Positions 1-13,240 are shown, numbered from the stretch's first letter. The stretch is DNA of 64,000 nucleotides from Dioscorea cayenensis subsp. rotundata (GCF_009730915.1 NC_052475.1:30441016-30505015); one strand, 5' to 3'. The notes: generated from the letters alone by a model not told the origin. Numbers and translations: made by a program.

Positions 1-1297
1 TCTGATGACTGCCCGGTGAACTTTTTAATAACTCGAGTGACTATTTTGATACATTTTGAAGTTGGATGACTAAAACGAAAAAGACAAAGTTGGGTGACTA
101 TTCATAAAATTAACCCTTTTTTCTTATAAGCTACTATCTTTATCATCTTTGTTGTTCTTTTAATTTTGTCTACTTTTTACTCTGCATAAGCAGTTATCTT
201 TCTTTAATAAATTTGGTAGTTTATCCTTTTCTATTTAAAAAGAGTTATTGTCATATTTTTTAAGTACAAGTACAAACTAACAAATATAAGTGAAATAGAG
301 ATGTAAATCCCTTGAATCACACAAAATATTTAATAATTGAGTTAAGAATTGATTAACTGTAAATAATTTTTTGGGAAAATAAAAAAACTTGTTATTTCCC
401 AATTTTACAAAATAAGGACTTTTTTCTTTTTCTTTTTAAACTATGTGGTTTCTCTAACTAAAAAAAGACAAAACTATTAACAATATTAATTTTTTTAAAT
501 TTTTTTTATTTTTGAAGTATGTGATTTCTCTAGCTAAAAAAGGCAAACAATGTTAATTTTTCTATATTTGGTACGGGCAAGATTATTTTTTCATTTGGAC
601 ATTGGCCAATATGGTATTAAAAAAAATAATTTCATTCTATTAATCCCTTCCAAAATTCCATTAAAAATAAAAAAAATAATAATTAAAACCAAATAAATTC
701 ATGTTTGAAATCATAATTTTTTTATGTCACATCACTAATTTTTAACTAAATTGACAATTTAAAATAACGAGGAGTTAATACTGTTAACGGTTTTTTTAAC
801 TATAGAAACCACAAAGTTTAAAAACGGAAAAAAATTCTAACCCTACTTTGCAAAACTAGGAAACCACAATATTTATTTATTCATTTAAATTTTTAAAAAC
901 AAATTCAAACCACCAAACCCTAATTCCAAGCACCAACTCACAAATAAAGTTTCATTTTTGCTCTTTAAATAATAGTAAGAAGTATTAAATCTTTAGACAT
1001 GTAAACATTTATTTTATATAGAAGTTGATAAAGCACAAATTGGTCAAACGTCTTTTAGCTCAACGACTTTCCGATCCTCTTTGCTTAGCTAAGACACCTA
1101 TTATCAAACTTTTTTATTTAATCCACATTTTTTAATAAAAAAAATTATTAAATGGTTTAAAATATTTAAATTATGCGTCTAGTCAACGGATGTAATAAAT
1201 TCATAATAATGAAGACATTTAAGATGTATTAATAATAGGGAATAAGATTATAATTGCACAATGAATATGTAACTTAATAACATTTATGTGAAAACAC
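1..1297. other. AT-rich intergenic DNA
   Basis: I see no coding signal. The first 115 bases contain phrases (GTGACTATTTTGATACATTTT and TTGGATGACT) that resemble the ends of the inverted-repeat element inside intron 2 of the neprosin gene, so they are probably a fragment of the same repeat family. The rest is A/T-rich sequence with homopolymer runs. Confidence 0.5.
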
Positions 1298-1304
1298 TAT
1301 ATAA
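1298..1304 (+). promoter_or_regulatory. TATA box of the neprosin-domain gene
   Basis: TATATAA lies 35 bases before the ATG at 1339. This implies a very short leader. It supports choosing this ATG over the in-frame GTG nine bases upstream. Confidence 0.5.
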
Positions 1305-1338
1305 GAATGTTTTAGTATAGTAGAATCTTGTGAAACAT

Positions 1339-4300
1339 ATGGATCTTCAAATAGGATTTTTGTTGCAGTTTTTTGTGCTAATTATTCTTTTCCTTAGCAA
1401 TGGAAGGATTGAAAGTGTTTCACTAAACAACATGGAATATGGGAGGCGATTGGATTCTTTGAATAAAATTTCTATCAAGACCATAAAGGTAAATATGTTG
1501 TTAATTTTTTTTTTCCAAATATGATGGTTTTTTTTTAGTAATTTATGTGGAAGTCAAACAAAATCTATTTAACATAAAATAGGAATTTTTTTTGATAAAA
1601 ATATTATATTTTGTGATCTATTACGGTATAACCTATATATTCTTCTTAATATATTTTGTTAATAAAAGTGTTAAAATTTATTCTGGGTTATTTGGTTTAA
1701 TATTTGACATTTCTTCAATATTTCAGAATTTGGAGAGCAACCTTTGTTAAATATGTGGCTTCTTTTATTTTATTTGAAATTTTCTATATTTTAATAATAT
1801 ACTCAATACATGTAACAGTTATGAATTATCTTTGTATACTCACCTTCTTGGAAGCTTAATTGGTCATACGAGGGAATTAGAAAATAGAGCTTGAAATGTC
1901 TCCTTCCATCATCCTAATTTTTGTGCAAATGCACTTGCCAAATCTGGATATGATATGAAAAAGGACTTTGAAGAGCTAAAATAGGCTAAATAGCTACCAA
2001 GATTTATTGTGTTTATGTGGTTGACGATACTTTAGGTGTGGATTTTCCTGAGGTTTCATTGGTTAGTATTTAGCCATTGTCCTTTTCAATAATAATAATA
2101 AGAATAATAATTATATATTCACAAAGTTGCCTAATTTAAACCATTGAAGAAAATACATTCCATTCTAACAGTGGTTGCAAAGGTAGCGTTTTAAAAATAA
2201 TTATTTTTATTAGTGATTTATATTTGATATGTATTATTATAACTTCATATATGTCGATAACTTACATTGCATTTTATTGTTTAGGACAAGCATGGAGAAA
2301 TATTTCATTGTATCAATATATATAAACAACTTGCTTTTGATCATCCTCGTCTTAGAAATCACACCATTCAGGTGAAATTATCTCAATTCTTCTTTATAAT
2401 ATTTTAAAATTTAATTAATTTATAAATTCCGCGAAAGAGTTTTCTAAAATTCAACATATTGATCTTAAGTAGTATTCAATAAGTGGATTGAAAGTTAATT
2501 ACACTGAAAAGTACACATGTAGTAATGGTGTTCATGATCTTTATTGTTATCATCTATACATACTATTAAAATAGATGTATAATCTGCTTCGAAAGTGATT
2601 CAAGGAACAAATTTTAATATTTTTATAATATTTAAATTTTTGTTTATATTACTTTATGATATTAGTAATTGAAAAACTTTAATTGCACTTATTTATTGTG
2701 TAATAAATATCAATAAGACTTTTGAAATCTAATCATGTATATAACAGTTTTCATTTTAGGAGTTGCTTAATTATATTATTTTTTATATATGATATTACCT
2801 CAAAATCTCTTACAATTTTAAAAACTCCGATGTGAAACCGGAAAGAATGCCTAGTAATCATTTATAGTATTTTCATTAATGAACTATCCAATCACAAACC
2901 CTAAATAAATATTTTGAATAAGCACCATACTATAATCATTTTCATTTTGAACATCGAATTGTATCATTTTGATCACGTAATTTTAATTTATATTCATTTG
3001 AAAGGTACGAAGTGGATTCTGGGGAAAATTTGATGTCATGTCAGCACCAATTCGTCGCATTATCTGCATACAAGAACATGATACATAATTAAAAAGAGCT
3101 ATGTGGTCACTCTTATTGACAAGACACATGTTACATCACCCCAGTAAACTGGTCAATAAACATGGCTCTCTTTGATGACTTGGTATATCTCCGCATGTAG
3201 ATGATGGCAAATTGGTGTTAACATGGCAAATTCGGCGTACATGTCACCAAATTTTTCTCAGAGTCCCTTAGTACCCTCTTGGTGGACTCAAATTAAAGCC
3301 GAGTAATCAAAATGATACAAATTGAAGTTCGATACTCAAAATAAAAATGACCATAGTACAATATCCACTTAAAAATTTACCCGCATATTTGCATTACTAA
3401 TATCAAGTGATTTTAATTGAAAAATATTTGAATAAGACTTTGTTATCTCCTGTGAGCAGATGAGTTCTATGTTTCGGAAAGAAATATTTGATGAAGCTCC
3501 AAAAAGTAAAAGATTGTTTAAAATTGGTCTAAATACAAAATATCCAAAAGGAACAGTTCTTGTACATCAACATCATCAAGGTTATTTTCAAACCAGGACA
3601 ACATTTACAAACCCACCAGAAGCTCATGTAAGTATTTATAGCTACATTTTAAGAGTGATTCTTCATATGCAATGCTATTAACAAATAATATAAAGATTAA
3701 ATATCATGGACAAATCTATTGCAAAGAAATTAATTTATATTGCTATTACTACAATCAGATTATTATTATGATTATGATTATTATATTTTTTTTATGATTT
3801 GATATTGATAATGGTTTTGAAATTTTGACATTTTAAAAGTTGTAAATTTACAATGATGATGGATTTCCTCTTAGGAAATATCAGACAGGTAAACAATTAT
3901 AAATCAATGATATATGATATATAATGAACTTAATCCACGTATCCTGATAAATGAATTTGAATTTGGACTACATTAATGTTTTTATGATGCAATTATGACA
4001 GTATACAATAAATATGGTGCATTTTTCATATAGAATAGAAATCTCAAAATATCTTATGGTAGGTGTATGAAAAAATTAGACTTTTTTTTAAAGATATGTT
4101 GTGTAATATATTTCACATCAGTATACAAATACAAACTCTATGTTATTCATATGATTTTATTATTTGCTTTTTTAGTTTGCAGGTGTTGATTTTATAACTG
4201 GAATGAGTTGGAAGTACTATGGAGCTCAGTCAATAATGGATGTATTTAATATTTTAAATATTTCAACCAACCAAGCTAGTGCGGTGGGAATATTTATCGT

Positions 4301-6488
4301 GAAAGGAGTATCTGGCCCCATTGAATATATGAATTCAATATCCTCTGGTTGGCAAGTAAGTGATCTAGCATAAGTTAACCATGAGCTTATATTGTATTAT
4401 ATATAACTATATAAAATATTTACAATTTTTTTTTCTCTATACTCTTGAAAATTCTCTTAATTGATGGTATACCACTCAATAAACTAAATACTAGTTATAT
4501 CCTTTAAAATTTGATTTGTTTACATATATGCCCCTCTACCCCTCTACCCCCATATACAACATTAAAATGTATTATAAATTATATAAATATTGATTTTTTA
4601 TACTATTAAAAAGGTATTTTATTTAAGTTTCTAAACAGTAATGCTAATTTTTTAGATGAGATGCATAAAACTAAATTAATTTTTTTAGATGCAACAATAT
4701 TCACTTTAATCACCATTAAAAAAATTCAAAATTTAGATGTAATAAATAACACGAGTTTATTTTTTAGGAGTATATATATATGGCCTTTTGTGAGCTGCAC
4801 TTGTTGCCTTTGTCATAAAAAAAAGTATAGATAAAACTAATAGTGTAATGGCCATTAGAAATTTTAAAGGGTTTTATTAAGACATATTGCACACTATTAG
4901 GTAAATTTTCAGATGTGATACAAGTAAAATACTTTTAAGTCTTTTATAAATTCAAATTTTCTGGAAAATTTGCACTAGTTGAATTCTACCCATCCATCTA
5001 AGTTATTCCATTTTGTATATATATATATATATATACAAGGAAATTTTGAGATTTTCTTTGATTTAATTTATGCTTTTCTCTACTTCTCGACTTTACTTCT
5101 CTATCACACTTGCAAACATGCCACCGATCTTTATAATTATAAAATACTAAAAACATTTTCCAAGTTATTTATAAATTCTTAAATCATGACAATTAAAAAA
5201 AATGGCTCCAATATTCTATTATATTTAAATATTACAAAAACATTTTATGATTTGTTCTTTCATGAGTACCACGAGTTTCATTTGGATCGTATAATGTAAC
5301 TTATTGTTGTAGTTAAATCATAAAAAATCGTGACATGAAATTACATGTTAGATTTTGATTTTCTTTGAAAATTGTCAAACAACATTATTGTTGTTATTGT
5401 TATTAAAATGATGGAAATTAGCATAACAAATTTAAATTTGATATTTTCCGAGCATAGTTTGCCAACTTCATCATTATCAAAAAGATATTTGTTTACTTTA
5501 GGTTGTGCCAAAACAATATGGTGATAAAAGATCAAGATTTTATATTCATTGGACTGTAAGTTTCCAAAGATTCATTATTTTTAATATTTGCTAATGATTA
5601 TGATATGTAAACTAGATAAAAAAAATTTAATCTTTTCAGAGTGACGGTGATCAACAAATAGGTTGTTATAATTTATATTGCTCAGGTTTTATCCAATTAA
5701 GTAAAAGTGTGGCTCCCGATATGATATTACCTACTGGAAAAGGTGTTCTGAAACTTACTATTTACAAGGTAATTCAATTTCTAATTTTTCGAACAAATTT
5801 CTACTTATTTAACAATTATATAAAGGGATATTTATACAACACATAAATATTTATATATTTTTAGAGAATTTTCATGCTAAACACAATAGATTATGTAATA
5901 TTTAACATAGTAATTATAAAATTTTAATTATTTATTTATCTAATTTTGTAACATGAAAATAAAATTGTTATTTTGTGTAATATAAATAATAACAAATATT
6001 TTTTTAAACAAAAGCTCTCAATTTAAATTTCACATAAACAATATGATATTTTTTAATAATTAATAATAATATTATTTTATTTATTTTTTAAAACTAACAT
6101 ATTCCTTTTATTACTTCACTTTTGCAAGGATACAAAAACATTAAATTGGTATTTGCTAATGGGAGAACAAGAAATTGTAGGATATTGGCCCAAAGAAATA
6201 TTTAATAACTTAGTTGATGCTGATGATGTTCAAGCAAATGGATATGTATATTCACCTTTGAACGAGCCTAGTCCACCAATGGGCAATGGAGTATTTCCCA
6301 ATTTGGATCCATCAAAGGCATGTGAAGTGAGTCACATAAAATTAGTGAATAAAAATGGAGATTTTATTGTACCTGGTGGTGATATCATTTCTTATTATAG
6401 TGAATCTGGTTATTATGGTGTTGTTAACGTGCCAAGGGTGGATGATTTTTCTATTAGTGTTGGTGGACCCGGGGGTTATAAACATTAA
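1339..6488 (+). CDS. Neprosin-domain (DUF239) secreted protein, 7 exons, probably without peptidase activity
   Basis: Exons assembled by hand: 1339-1488, 2285-2371, 3460-3627, 4176-4355, 5502-5555, 5640-5768, 6129-6488. All introns are phase 0 and GT-AG, giving 375 residues with no internal stop. Residues 3-22 form a hydrophobic signal peptide. Exon 2 has the activation-peptide signature (CINIYKQLAFDHP, then NHTIQ, to residue 79). The neprosin domain follows: GWQVVPKQYGD (193-203), HWT (211-213), the Cys pair in GCYNLYC (221-227) and VGYWPKEIF (273-281). Members of this plant family are secreted, and Nepenthes neprosin is a glutamic prolyl endopeptidase. The family consensus SIEAGW reads SISSGW here (Ser191), and the consensus WGGEV region reads ANGYV (Tyr295). 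If those Glu residues are the catalytic pair, as I recall for neprosin, this protein is inactive or has another role. Introns carry a LINE remnant and a MITE-like element. Identity is firm; function is inferred. Confidence 0.87.
1800..2070 (+). mobile_element. Degenerate LINE RNase H remnant in neprosin intron 1
   Basis: Conceptual pieces in different frames (LIGHTRELENRA, then FHHPNFCANALAKSGYD, then YVVDDTLGVDFPEV) resemble the C-terminal end of the RNase H domain of plant non-LTR retrotransposons (the NxxADALAKxG motif and a terminal GVxFPR-like motif). It has stops and frame changes and is short, so it is a dead fragment. This is motif recognition only. Confidence 0.4.
2930..3362. mobile_element. 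MITE-like inverted-repeat element in neprosin intron 2
   Basis: The left end (ACTATAATCATTTTCATTTT, followed by TGTATCATTTTGATCACG) matches the reverse complement of the right end (ACTATGGTCATTTTTATTTT, then TGTATCATTTTGATTAC). The arms are about 55 bases long and imperfect, and about 430 bases separate the outer ends. There is no coding capacity. I could not settle a target-site duplication, so the superfamily is open. Confidence 0.55.
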
Positions 6489-7162
6489 ATAAAATATCAA
6501 TATGCTTGAGATATATATTATGTCCGGTTGTTATTACTATTTGTGAACTAATGACAATTTAATGTTTTGGTTTCCATATTTTTCATAAATAATTATTATT
6601 ATAATTATAATCAATAAATAAGGGCTTCATGTCTCCTAAGACTTTTTTTCGCCACTTATGTTGGATCACTTTTTATAAGCGCCATTAATCTGTGGTGAAT
6701 ATTGCAGGTTGAAGAGTCCTTGTTGTATTGATTTTTTAAAAAAAAAATAATTAAGTACACATTGACCAATGCAATAAAATATAGAGATGAAAATTTATTC
6801 AATTACAAAAAATATTATTTAATAATTGTATTATTTTTAAAAATTTATTTGACAAGTCACAAGTAGATTTACACTAACTACCTCTTGTAAGAGTGGTAGA
6901 TTCAACTTCAAATAAAAATTATCTAGAAACAAATCCAAACGACTAACCCCAGTTCCTTTGTACCAACTCCCCAAAGAAATTCATTTTTTCTTTTTAAATT
7001 GCAATAGTAGGCATTAAATCACAAATATTCATTTTATATATAAATATTTACATTATAGTTGTACTTGTAAAACTTCAATATATTTTATATCTACATTTCA
7101 TTTTGTATTTACAAGGATTATATTATAAATACAATAGGTTGATGGTTAAAAATATCTATTTA
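6489..7162. other. 3' flank of the neprosin gene
   Basis: AT-rich sequence holding the presumed 3' UTR (several AATAAA-like words after 6489). No further gene is seen. Confidence 0.4.
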
Positions 7163-7193
7163 TGTCAACGGCCTCTTGGCCTATTGACATTTA

Positions 7194-8282
7194 GGGTGTG
7201 TTTGGATGGAGGTAATAAACACTATTAGAATGGTAATCATTATCAATAGTAATTTATACCCATGTTTGGATGGATAACTATTAGAATGGGAATAGAATGT
7301 GTAGGTAATGAATAGTGGTACTGTAGAGACATATGTATTCCCCCCAAAATTGGGGGGAATGACACTGTTTGGGGAGTAATGAATAGTATTAACTTTTAAA
7401 ATGACACTTTTGCCCTCTGAATATTTAATTAAATAAAATTATAAAATTAAATAATTACATATAATAATTAAAATAAAAAATATTTTATATTTATATATAA
7501 TTATAATAATAAAAGTAAAATGACACTTTTGCCCTTTGAATATTTAATTAAATAAAATTATAAAATTAAATAATTAAATATAATAATTAAAATAAAAATA
7601 TTTTTATAGTTATATATAATTATAATAATAAAAAAGTAAAAATGACACTTTTTGCCCTTTGAATATTTAATTAAATAAAAATTATAAAAATTAAATAATT
7701 AAATATAATAATTAAAATAAAAAAATATTTTTTTATTTATATATAATTATAATAATAAAAAGTAAAAATGACATTTTTTTGCCCATAAAAGATATTTAAT
7801 TAAATTAAAAATTATTAAAAATTATACTTTTTGCATCCATGTATTTTAGTTAAATAAAAAAATTATTGACTAAAATTGTTAATTATAATAATTAGAGTGT
7901 AGTAACACTTTCTCTTATTGAGATTTAATTATAAAAAAATTAATTATTTAAATATTTAATTAAAAATAATTAAAAACTAATAATAATTAAAAATGAGATA
8001 TTTAATTTAAATATTTAATTATAATAATAATTATTTTTAATAATAACATTCAAAATCTTTTTTTTAAAAAAATTATTTATGTAATTGGATTTATACATAT
8101 TAGGGGTATAAAAGTAATTTTGTCATACTCTCCTCATACTATTTTTTTCATTCCCAATGAAATATTCTTCCAACCAAACACAGTTTTCATTACCATTCCT
8201 ATATCATTCCTATTCCTACAGTGTCATTCCCATTCCCTATCTCATTCCCATTCCATTCCCATTCCGCGAACCAAACGCACCC
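7194..8282. mobile_element. PIF/Harbinger (Tourist-like) non-autonomous element
   Basis: Terminal inverted repeats start GGGTGTGTTTGG and end CCAAACGCACCC, and both sides carry a TTA target duplication (7191-7193 and 8283-8285), the PIF/Harbinger signature. The 1089-bp element has no transposase. Its right end is rich in CATTCCCATTCC words and its left end in matching GGAATG-type words, so the inverted repeats extend imperfectly inward. The centre is filled by a tandem array, listed separately. Confidence 0.8.
7398..7850. repeat. Four-copy tandem array of about 120 bp inside the Harbinger element
   Basis: Units start with TGACACTTTTGCCC or a near match at 7402, 7521, 7643 and 7769, giving periods of 119, 122 and 126 bases. 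The growth in unit length comes mostly from longer A and T runs. The fourth unit is the most diverged. Confidence 0.8.
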
Positions 8283-8425
8283 TTAGCCTTTTGCATAGGA
8301 TATTAGGTTCGTGGAAGACCTGAGATTGAATTTCAAAACTCATATAAAGTGAGGACATATATATTTATTGAGCTTGCTTTACATCTATGCACATACAATT
8401 TTCGCCTATTTCTAAAAAAAACTTA

Positions 8426-9574
8426 TTTATATCCTATACTCATTGAATTTATAATTCATGTTAAATTCCTTTGATGTGGGTGATGGTTGCCGGATATGCC
8501 AATGAATAAGCAATCAAAAGTGTTAGAAAAATATTAATGTTGAATGGAAATTAAAGAGTTGTGACTCTTGAAACTTAAAAGCTTAACAACTTCAATTAAA
8601 GTTGAATGGAAATTAAAGAGTTATAACTCTTGAAACTTGAAGTTTAACAACTCTTGCATGGAAATAACTTTTGATCATTTATAACTATTGAAACTTCAAA
8701 TTTTAATTTTGGAATTTCAATAGTTAGTTCGAAGGCTTTATAAAGGGCTTCTTTTTTTCAACTTTGGAAGACAAATAAATTATCTTCTTTTTTTTTTATC
8801 GCATAAAATCTAATTTATAAGTTATGTGGGATATAATTCACATAATTCAGTTAGCAGTAAGTGGTGTTGCCTTACAACTAAAGACCATTGTATCATGAGA
8901 AGTAGATACTAGTTCAAAACCAAACACCGGAGGGTGGCGAATCTACTTTGAGAAAACTGAGTGATACATAGGTCTTGGATCTATGTTTACTCAATTTGGG
9001 ATCGGTTGTTCTCACTTATAATATAAAGTTTTATTTTATTTATATTTTTTTTTATTTATTAATACCCACATAGCTAGAATTAATTGTATCCAACACAAAG
9101 TACCCAAGATAAGAATACATAACATGAAACTATTATGTCAAGTTATTCTATATTCATTGAACCTATAAAATTAAGACCATCTCTTCATTGGAAATTATGT
9201 AGAGTATTTTTAGTTATTCCGCAAGTTTGGATTAGTGCAAATTTGAATTTGATCCCACTTCGGTATTTAATAAATGAGTTCAAACAAATATAGCTTTATT
9301 TAGATTATGATCAAATAATCTCTGGTTGTTCAGCGAGTTTGAGTTTTCATAACTTATATTTATGCACTTGCTAATAAAATTATGTCTGCGCTTAAAATTA
9401 ATAATCTTTAGTTTTTTTGGTTTAGTCAATTAGGCCCATGCAATTAGTGAGATCTATCTGCTTCTAAATTGTCTCAATTTATTTATTTATTTGATAAAAG
9501 ATAAATATTGTTAAAAAAAACATACATGTAAGATGCACTAATTATTATAGGTTAATAATTACTAGCTCTGTAAT
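8426..9574. other. Intergenic DNA with a short direct repeat and a possible second SINE
   Basis: Two direct copies of a 62-base unit (starts 8539 and 8601, beginning GTTGAATGGAAATTAAAGAG) lie side by side. At about 8845-9050 a box-A-like word (TTAGCAGTAAGTGG) and a box-B-like word (AGTTCAAAACC) precede a T-rich tract, which could be a second tRNA-derived SINE. No gene is seen. Confidence 0.35.
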
Positions 9575-11625
9575 TATAGAGGAAAAAAAATACTATTCCT
9601 CCTACCGGGTAAGATTTTGAACACTCCCTCCCTTTCATACTATGTCGTGAGTTACCACTAAACTATCACTAATTTCTCAAATAATTTAATTTAATTTAGT
9701 CATATAGTTGTTGTTTAAGGCTTAATTACAAGGCTCATTACTTAAAAAACCAGTCTTATCAAATCTTGAACTCCACCTACCTTCTTAAGAACTTAATTTA
9801 TGGAAAACAACTAGCATCATTTTAACCACACCATAAAACATGCGTTGTTAAATAACTTCAAGATTTAGTTTATCAAATAAATAAATATTCGAGCATTAAT
9901 GATATACATAAAAAGCTTTAGAGGGTTTACATAAAAATTATAATATTTTAGAGGTTGACATATAACTAAGACATACTTGGAAATGTTCAAAAACAATAAA
10001 AAAAAAAACTATAAACATAATATTCAAATTTAGATACCGTTGTTGCTACACTCCTCCATTACAATAATGTTTTTTAATACCCCATAAAATAACATAGTTT
10101 CACGGCGAATTGAAATAGTATTCTATATTACGTAAAATAATAATTTTTTTAAATAAATTAAATAAGCATTGGCTTCACAAAACATAACAACCCCAACTAT
10201 AACTTCGGCATTGATTGCTCCTCAGGCCATTTGGTACTTTGCAGTGAAAGATTTTCCCAGCAAAGTTTGTCATTGTAATGTCTTTCCCTACAACTACTTT
10301 TCATACAAAGTAACAACTCAATGTTTGGAATGTATAATGAAAATTATAATTGAAATGCATATAAAATTAATTCCTTCGTTTAGTATGAATAGGTATCTAT
10401 GTAAAGTTATATAAATTCTCAATTTTGTCCTTGATTACTCCAGTTAATAACATTTAAAAAAACAAAAATTATATAAAAAGTCAAAATCCCATTACCAAAC
10501 CCTTGTAACATCAAATGAACTCACTAAAACCATAAAATGAACTAAAATCTTGTTCTAAAAAGATAAAAGTTTAACCAAAAAAACATCTATTACCATAAAA
10601 AAAACTTTGAAAAGTAAAAAAAATATCAGAAAAAATTCAAGGAGTGATCCCTCTTGCCCTAGCATTTTGGAAAGGAAAGAAAAAGGGAGGAGTTTTGCTC
10701 TAGGGTTTTCAAAAGCAAAAAAAGATAAAGAAAATTGTTTTTACTTAATTAAGGATAGTATCGGAATTTCACTTGTCTAACATTTTCACACCCAGATTCT
10801 CTTTACCACTTGGGGGGAGGGGGGACTGGGCTTGAGGAAATTGTGATTAATTGTATTTATTTCTACAGATTAACTTCACTTCTAAACTTTGATACACTAC
10901 AAAAAGATAGGACTAATCAATTCCTTAATTGCTAAGGAAATTATGATATCGAGTGTTGAATATTTTGCACAGGGCGCATAGCCCAATGATACTATTTTTA
11001 TTGTAAAATACAAATGTGAAACATTTAAAAAGTCTCAATTTTGAGTTTCACTCGATATTGTGATAGTAAGAGGTCCATGCCTTTAGATATGGTTTTACTA
11101 CTCAAATCCCGTATTCCCAAATGAGGACGCATGGTGATATATGTAATACTTACTACTTAAAAAAATAATAAATTAGAAAACTTATAAGATATAACTTTTA
11201 TTTTATTTTATTTTGTTGCACATTGAATAGAACTGTTTAGTTTATGATTATTGTAAAATAATAATAATAATAATAATCTAACATGCATTTATTAAGAAAA
11301 GATGTTAAGAATAAAAATCTACAAAATTTACTTAAAATATGACAAAAATAAAAAAATAACGACACTATGACTACTAATGAAGGTAGAACAATAATCAGGC
11401 TACATATCTATATAGACTATATGCAATGCAGTTCTTGTCCCTTTCCAAGAATTCTTTGACGATCAAATCTTCAGTCTGCTTCTTGATGAGTTTAAAGTAA
11501 AACTTGAAAAAGGCGGCAAGAACTTCAACACCTTGTGCGACTAATTCTTGATGGCCTAAAATAAAATAAAAAAATAATAATAATAATAATAATAGTAATA
11601 ATAATATTTTCAAAAATAATATTTT
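9575..11625. repeat. Segmental duplication, copy A
   Basis: This stretch aligns in the same order with about 16213-17700. Shared landmarks include CTTAATTACAAGGCTCATTA (9721 and 16285), the run through CACACCATAAAACATG, TTTTACTACTCAAA and GACTACTAATGAAGGTAGAA. Both copies end in cullin C-terminal coding sequence on the minus strand. Divergence by many substitutions and small indels suggests an old event. The part at 10420-10860 has no clear counterpart in copy B. Confidence 0.75.
11395..11557 (-). pseudogene. Last-exon fragment of a CUL1-like cullin
   Basis: On the minus strand this encodes the last 53 or so residues of a cullin (GHQELVAQGVEVL, then KKQTEDLIVKEFLERDK, ending YRYVA and a stop), which is the winged-helix B end. 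It is homologous to the C-terminus of the full cullin at 17547-19772. Directly upstream on the minus strand is a pyrimidine-rich tract ending TTTTATTTTAG, a good splice acceptor, placed so that the exon begins inside the Gly codon of GHQ (phase 1). I found no other cullin exons upstream, so the gene is truncated. The fragment still reads open, with a Cys-to-Gln change in the ELVxxxVE region. It is either the relic of an intron-containing paralogue or a duplicate of the intronless gene with chance acceptor sequence. Confidence 0.75.
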
Positions 11626-13240
11626 TCAAAATAATTACCATTAAAAAATAATAGCTTAAAAAGGTTTAAAAATTTTCACTTTTGTGATTGTTTAAAAATA
11701 ATTATGTTAATAATAACATATTTTTACAAAATAAATACGTTGAAAATTATATTTTTTTAAAAATAATAACTTAAAAATAGTTTAAAATAAAAAAAAATCT
11801 CATTTTTGTGATTTCTTAAAAGAGAATGGTGTGCATGAGAAATAACCAATATCTTAATATTTTTAAAAGACCAACTCATCATTTAGGGCCTATTCATTTG
11901 GGAGGAAGCGATCTAAAGTGGGGAAGTGGGAGAAGTGGCATTTCCTTGAAATAAGAGAAAATGAATCAAGTGATATCACTTCGAACACTTCTGATTTTTT
12001 GATATTTTCAAACCCATGTTCGTGAATAAATTTTACATGGGGTTATTTTGATATTTAAGAAAAAAAATAAGATTATATTGGAAAAGAAAACACTTTATTT
12101 TTTGTTGATTGGTTTATTATTATTTTTAGGAAAAATTATTTATTAATCCTTGCAACTTTTCAAATATCCCTTATAACTCTTTTAACATTCAATTTCCCCC
12201 GCAGTCTCTCCTTTTTCTGTTTATTTAATTTCAGTCCCTCCATCAGTTTATTTTATTTAAAAATTTAATTTTGCCCCACTTACAAAGTGTACTTCTCTTT
12301 TATTAAGTATATTTTTTATTTAACATTGTATGTTTACGTGTAACTACATAAGTTTTTTCATTTAAAATATAACGTTTTTGATGTTTAATATCTTAGTTTC
12401 TTGTTTATTATTTTGTGTTTTCGTTTAAAATCGTTGAGGGCCATTTCTGATAAAAGTAATAAAAAAATAAACTTTTAAATGGTATCAGAAAAAAATGATT
12501 TTTAAAAATATGTAATAGTTTAGGGATTTTTTTATTAAGTGAAAAAGTTGAAAGGATGATATGGATAAATTTTTTATTTAATATAATTTATCTATTTCTA
12601 AATGAAAAAGTTAAAATTTTATTATTAAAAAAATAAACTAACAGATTAAGCTAGCCCGAAACATTGAGGCATGGTGCCCTGTCAAATACCATAAGTAAAG
12701 AAATAAATAAAAAAGAAAAAGGATAAAAGTCTTATTTATTTTAGTTGTACATTTTATATTTCTTCCGAATAAATATAAAAAAAAATTCAATATTATATCA
12801 TTTGAGTTGAGGCCATTTTTATTAAGAATAAATAGTTGTTTATTTTTTAATATTATTCCCGGCATATTTCCAGTGTATTTATATATTTATTTATTTTTAA
12901 ATTTAGTTTTTAGCTCAATTTCTGAAGTTAAATTGATACTTGCTATTTGGTTGAGAGAGAGATGCTAGGTTTTAGTCGTTGAAGATGAAGGTATTTTATA
13001 CAAAAATTCATTTTTGTAATTTTCTATTTCAATTGGGAGAGTATATTTGTAACTTAACGTGATAGAAAGTGATTTTATGAGACCAAAGAAACTAATTCCA
13101 TGTGGTCCACCAACTTTTTTTTTTTTAAAAAAAAAAACCAAATTAACTATGGAAAGTGATTCCAACCCATTAAAATATATACAAAAACACTCATATTTAT
13201 AGATTGATCTAGCATAAAATAAATTCATGAGCTTAAGAAC
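11626..13240. other. AT-rich intergenic DNA
   Basis: Low-complexity A/T sequence. A phrase at 11886 (GGGCCTATTCATTTGGGAGG) looks like the start of a transposon but no matching right end was found. I see no gene. Confidence 0.4.

Larger units (their letters stand above)
7163..8425 (+). mobile_element. Possible tRNA-derived SINE interrupted by a Harbinger element
   Basis: If the element at 7194-8282 is removed, the flanks join into a sequence with a box-A-like word (CTTGGCCTATTGACA, near 7175), a box-B-like word (AGGTTCGTGGAAGACC, near 8306) and an A-rich tail near 8415. That order and spacing is typical of plant SINEs. The match is loose, so this is tentative. Confidence 0.3.

Noticed and set aside
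11395-11613. Full 72-codon frame of the cullin relic, including the Leu-rich start
   Set aside because: The first 19 or so codons translate a TTA/TTG microsatellite and the splice acceptor tract; only the part from GHQEL on is cullin.
11880-12000. Possible transposon start GGGCCTATTCATTTGGG
   Set aside because: No matching inverted right end or target duplication could be found.
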